DNA of 9,504 bases from Methanobacteriota archaeon (GTDB taxonomy: Archaea > Thermoplasmatota > Poseidoniia > Poseidoniales > Poseidoniaceae). The position numbers and the translations under genes were made by a program. Shown piece by piece: positions 7,021-9,504 of this stretch (position 1 is the first letter of the stretch; each line of letters begins with the position of its first letter). The stretch covers positions 10,856 to 20,359 of the forward strand of contig PBMM01000007.1 in the NCBI GenBank assembly GCA_002723635.1, in the 5' to 3' direction. Under the pieces are notes generated by a model. The model did not search any database. It was not told the origin of the DNA and saw nothing but the letters and a program-made list of their open reading frames with translations.

Positions 7021-7929
7021 GTGGGCATGGGCGGCGGACGGATCGTGGCTGGTTGCCTCGCACCGCACCCTCCTCATCTGGTGTACGCAGAAAATCCGCC
7101 GCAAAACGAGCCGAATTCAGAAGGCGGCTGGGAACAACTTCGTTGGGGCTACGATCGCCTCAGAGCCAGCCTCGCGGAAGTGGACCATGACGTGGTCGTC
7201 ATCCTCTCACCTCATTGGCAGACCTACGTTGGCACCCATCTGCTGGGTTTGGAACGGTTTGAGGGATTCTCCGTAGACCCTGTGTTTCCGAACCTGTTCC
7301 GCTACACATACGACCTCACCATCGACCTGGAATTGGCTGAAGGCATCCACACCGAGGCGTTGGCTGCAGGGTTGGACGCGCACATGATGCGAAATCCGGA
7401 CTTTCGCGTGGACTACGGCACCATCACGACCGCGCACCTGACCGACCCTGAATGGTCGAAACCGTTGGTGGTCATCTCAAGCAATCGCAGCCGTCACTAC
7501 TACTCCGTCGAGGTCATGCAGGAAATGATGGCCGAACTCGGTCGTGCCACCAAGAAGGCCATCGAAGCGAGCGGCAAGCGAGCGGTGGTCTTGGCCAGCA
7601 ATTCCCTCTCTCATCGGCACTTCACCACAGAGCCAGAGGTCCCCGAGGACATGAGCCACGAGCACATCACCAGCCACGCCATGCACCTCTGGGATATGCG
7701 CATCATCGACCACATGGTCAACGGCCGAACCAAGCAACTGCTCGATGAAATGCCAGAATTCACCGACCAGGCCATCGCTGAAACGGACGGAGGAGCGCTC
7801 ACGTGGCTTCTCCATGCCCTTGATCTTCCCGACTACAAGGCGACCCTGCACGGGTATGGAACCGTGATTGGGACTGGAAATGCCGTGGTCGAATGGCCTG
7901 CATGGCGCCATCAGGAGGGATCGGCTTGA
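7021..7929 (+). CDS. 2-aminophenol 1,6-dioxygenase beta (catalytic) subunit, LigB family
   Basis: This is the iron-binding subunit of a class III extradiol dioxygenase that opens 2-aminophenol-type rings to 2-aminomuconate 6-semialdehyde. It has 302 residues and reads colinearly with the Comamonas CNB-1 beta subunit as I remember it. Metal ligands His13, His62 and Glu251 of that enzyme correspond to His16 (CLAPHPPHLVY), His65 (ILSPHW) and Glu254 (AIAETDGGALTW), all with the same +3 offset. The catalytic His195 equivalent is His198 in NSLSHRH. Other strong matches are PPQNEP, RVDYGTITT and the C-terminal HGYGTVIGTGNAVVEW. An in-frame TGA at 7015 limits the start to GTG 7021 or ATG 7027. The stop overlaps the start of the alpha-RidA gene as TTGA, so both subunits are translated together. 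Carboxylated or substituted aminophenols are possible substrates; the sequence does not tell. Confidence 0.93.
   Translation: MGMGGGRIVAGCLAPHPPHLVYAENPPQNEPNSEGGWEQLRWGYDRLRASLAEVDHDVVVILSPHWQTYVGTHLLGLERFEGFSVDPVFPNLFRYTYDLTIDLELAEGIHTEALAAGLDAHMMRNPDFRVDYGTITTAHLTDPEWSKPLVVISSNRSRHYYSVEVMQEMMAELGRATKKAIEASGKRAVVLASNSLSHRHFTTEPEVPEDMSHEHITSHAMHLWDMRIIDHMVNGRTKQLLDEMPEFTDQAIAETDGGALTWLLHALDLPDYKATLHGYGTVIGTGNAVVEWPAWRHQEGSA
7913..7919 (+). promoter_or_regulatory. Shine-Dalgarno site (AGGAGGG) deciding a TTG start
   Basis: AGGAGGG lies six bases before TTG 7926, inside the last codons of the beta-subunit gene. The alternative ATG at 7893 lies upstream of this site and would add eleven residues with no family match, so TTG 7926 is preferred. 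Confidence 0.8.
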
Positions 7930-9341
7930 CCGTCGTGGCCTCCTTTGTGGTGCCTGTGCACCCACACCCCATGCTTGCACCGGAGTCCAACGAAGGCTAC
8001 GGCCGCCTACGAGCAGCCTTTGACGAGGCTTCTGCGCGGATTGAAGCCAGTGGCGCAGACCTGCTCATCGTCTATTCGACCACCTGGCCGAGCATCATCG
8101 GACACCAAATCCAGGCAGACCCAAATCCAGTCTGGAACCTCGTTGACCACGACTTCCATGAATTGGGAACCATGCATTACGACTTCGACATCGATGCCGA
8201 CTTTGCCCATGCTTGGCGCGATGCGGCCGAGGGTCGTGGCCTGACCGCGCGAACGGTGAACTACCATGGCTTCCCGATTGACGTTGGCTCCGTCGTGTCT
8301 CTTTCGCTGCTGAACCCCGGCAACCGCATCCCAGCGGTCATCGTGTCCTCAAACGTCTACGCCAACCGCGCCGAGACCACCGTGCTTGCAAAGTCGTGCC
8401 TCGACGCCGCGGCTGCGGCCGGCAAGAAGGTCGCCGTTGTCGCGGCCATGTCCCTGTCCAACCGGATGTTCACGCGTCGCATCGAACCAGAGGAGGACCG
8501 CATTCACTCGCTCAAAGACGACGAATGGAACAGGAAGATCCTGCAGTTCCTTGAGGACGGCCGTCTCGAAGACGTCGGCCAACTTTCCCGAACAATCCAC
8601 CACCAAATCAGGGTGCAAAAGGTGGTGGCGTTCAAGCCGATGTGGTTCCTTTCAGCCATGAACGACCACCGCAACGATCTGACCGGTGAAGTGCTGGCCT
8701 ACGAGGCCCTCCACGGCGCCGGCGGTGCCGTGGTTCACCTCGACCCGGCCTCAAACGGCCGTGGCGACAAGGAATACGACGAGGAAAACGTCGAGGTGTT
8801 TGGCGGCGATCGCAACGTGCTGGACACCGAGTCCGAAGAGCAGGACACGGAGGATGCGCCCGCAGCCCACCCTGCACCGGCGTCCAACAGCGGCCCTGCT
8901 CTGTGGGACCCGGTGGAAGGTGAAGACGCGGTCAACACCGACACCGCTCCCAAACCCGTGGGCGCTTACCCACATGCACGGCGTGTCGGTGACATGCTCT
9001 ACTTGTCGGGAGTCGGCCCACGCCAACCTGGCACCAACGCCATTCCAGGCGGTCCAATCCATGATGGAGATGGGCGAGCATTGGACTACGACATCAAAGC
9101 CCAAACGCGGGCTGTGGTGCAGAACGTCGAACGCGTGCTGAAAGAAGCGGGTGGTTCCTTGGAGAACGTCGTTGACGTCACGAGTTTCCTCGTCGACATG
9201 GATCGAGATTTCGCTGGCTACAACGAGGTTTGGGCGGACACGCTAGGCAAGGTTGGACCCACACGTACGACCTTGGCCATTCGCTCGCTACCCACTCCAA
9301 TCGCCGTGGAAATGAAAGTTGTCGCGCACCTCCCCCAATGA
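7926..9341 (+). CDS. Fusion: 2-aminophenol 1,6-dioxygenase alpha subunit - acidic linker - RidA-type 2-aminomuconate deaminase
   Basis: From TTG 7926 the protein has 471 residues. Residues 1 to about 280 match the non-catalytic alpha subunit of 2-aminophenol 1,6-dioxygenase (start TVVASFVVP, then NYHGFPIDVG, EDRIHSLKDDEWNRKIL). The second metal His is Thr53 (YSTTW), so this half should not bind iron, as in the known alpha subunit. Residues about 280-342 form an acidic linker rich in Asp, Glu, Pro and Ala. Residues 343-471 are a complete RidA/YjgF domain beginning KPVGAYPHARRVGD, with QTRAVVQNVERVL, the Arg447 (GPTRTT) and the Glu462, fifteen apart as in RidA. The domain most resembles 2-aminomuconate deaminase, which turns 2-aminomuconate into 4-oxalocrotonate and ammonia. 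The known pathways I recall keep these as separate genes. There is no frame break at the junction. The next gene begins 104 bases downstream. Confidence 0.9.
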   Translation: MTVVASFVVPVHPHPMLAPESNEGYGRLRAAFDEASARIEASGADLLIVYSTTWPSIIGHQIQADPNPVWNLVDHDFHELGTMHYDFDIDADFAHAWRDAAEGRGLTARTVNYHGFPIDVGSVVSLSLLNPGNRIPAVIVSSNVYANRAETTVLAKSCLDAAAAAGKKVAVVAAMSLSNRMFTRRIEPEEDRIHSLKDDEWNRKILQFLEDGRLEDVGQLSRTIHHQIRVQKVVAFKPMWFLSAMNDHRNDLTGEVLAYEALHGAGGAVVHLDPASNGRGDKEYDEENVEVFGGDRNVLDTESEEQDTEDAPAAHPAPASNSGPALWDPVEGEDAVNTDTAPKPVGAYPHARRVGDMLYLSGVGPRQPGTNAIPGGPIHDGDGRALDYDIKAQTRAVVQNVERVLKEAGGSLENVVDVTSFLVDMDRDFAGYNEVWADTLGKVGPTRTTLAIRSLPTPIAVEMKVVAHLPQ

Positions 9342-9436
9342 CCGGATTCCGGCGGCAATCATCCGCAAAGGGACAAGAGTTCAAGGGCAACCTTCGGTTC
9401 GCCTGCAACGTAAGCCTACAGCTTACCTGAATCCGG
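9342..9436. repeat. Intergenic segment bounded by an 8-bp inverted repeat
   Basis: CCGGATTC at 9342-9349 is the reverse complement of GAATCCGG at 9429-9436; the left arm is itself part of the palindrome CCGGATTCCGG (9342-9352). The pair frames almost the whole gap between the fusion gene and the next gene. The distance is large for a simple hairpin, so chance is a real alternative. Confidence 0.4.
9410..9426. promoter_or_regulatory. Perfect inverted repeat GTAAGC-N5-GCTTAC, candidate operator or hairpin
   Basis: Two perfect 6-bp arms flank a 5-base centre, 20 bases before the ATG at 9446. There is no T-run after it, so an intrinsic terminator is unlikely. Its position suggests an operator, or a hairpin in the leader of the next gene. 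Confidence 0.5.
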
Positions 9437-9445
9437 GGAATTCGC

Positions 9446-9504
9446 ATGGGGTCGACCGTCAAACTCGCGCGTACCATTGGACTGAAGACGCTGGTCATTC
9501 TGTC
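9446..9504 (+). CDS. Start of a further gene (partial, 3' end outside window)
   Basis: An ATG at 9446 opens a frame that runs to the end of the window: MGSTVKLARTIGLKTLVIL. A basic stretch followed by hydrophobic residues is what the first transmembrane helix of a membrane protein looks like, for instance an ABC-transporter permease, but nineteen residues do not allow identification. A purine-rich GGGGAA at 9435-9440 lies five bases before the ATG and supports the start. Its direction and position make it either the next gene of the dioxygenase unit or the first gene of a new one. Confidence 0.45.
   Translation, partial: MGSTVKLARTIGLKTLVIL

Noticed and set aside
1301..9341. A pyrimidine (Rut) pathway, suggested by a luciferase-like monooxygenase plus a RidA protein
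   Set aside because: The RidA domain is fused to an aminophenol dioxygenase subunit and most resembles 2-aminomuconate deaminase; no isochorismatase-like RutB or other Rut gene is present, while an aminomuconate-type dehydrogenase is.
9342..9445. Possible tRNA, because GGTTCG resembles a T-loop
   Set aside because: No acceptor stem, anticodon arm or D arm can be paired around it.

Overview
The window is a GC-rich (about 60% by eye), tightly packed prokaryotic segment with eight genes on the plus strand plus a partial gene at each end counted among them, two genes on the minus strand, and no RNA genes, CRISPR or mobile elements that I can see. The organism is not resolved. Ribosome-binding sites are clear at some genes (AGGAGG-type before the asparaginase-like gene and before the dioxygenase alpha-RidA gene) and absent at others (panB). 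The PanB protein and the partial SDR at the left edge read, from memory, most like Bacteroidota homologues. A marine bacterium of that group, or another lineage (including planktonic archaea) carrying genes of that type, are both possible.

Layout. Positions 1-2563: 3' part of an atypical SDR oxidoreductase, a TPR-like helical-repeat protein, and a luciferase-like flavin monooxygenase. Positions 2560-5078: an asparaginase II-family protein and an aldehyde dehydrogenase. The last three genes are joined by ATGA stop/start overlaps, so they look like one translationally coupled unit. Positions 5132-5953: panB, a pantothenate biosynthesis gene. Positions 5941-6944, minus strand: a GtrA-like membrane protein and an unrecognised five-helix membrane protein; the GtrA-like gene overlaps panB tail to tail. 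Positions 7021-9341: the two LigB-type subunits of a 2-aminophenol 1,6-dioxygenase, the second fused in frame to a RidA-family 2-aminomuconate deaminase. Position 9446 to the end: the first codons of another gene.

The theme is aromatic-amine ring cleavage by the 2-amino meta-cleavage route. The dioxygenase opens a 2-aminophenol-type ring to 2-aminomuconate 6-semialdehyde, the aldehyde dehydrogenase oxidises that to 2-aminomuconate, and the RidA domain removes the amino group to give 4-oxalocrotonate. The decarboxylase, hydratase and aldolase that complete the known pathway are not in the window, nor are the genes that would make the aminophenol. The SDR, flavin monooxygenase and asparaginase-like protein have no defined place in the textbook route and may prepare the substrate.

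The most notable feature is the fusion of the metal-free dioxygenase alpha subunit to the deaminase through a long acidic linker. It physically ties the first and third steps of a pathway with unstable intermediates.
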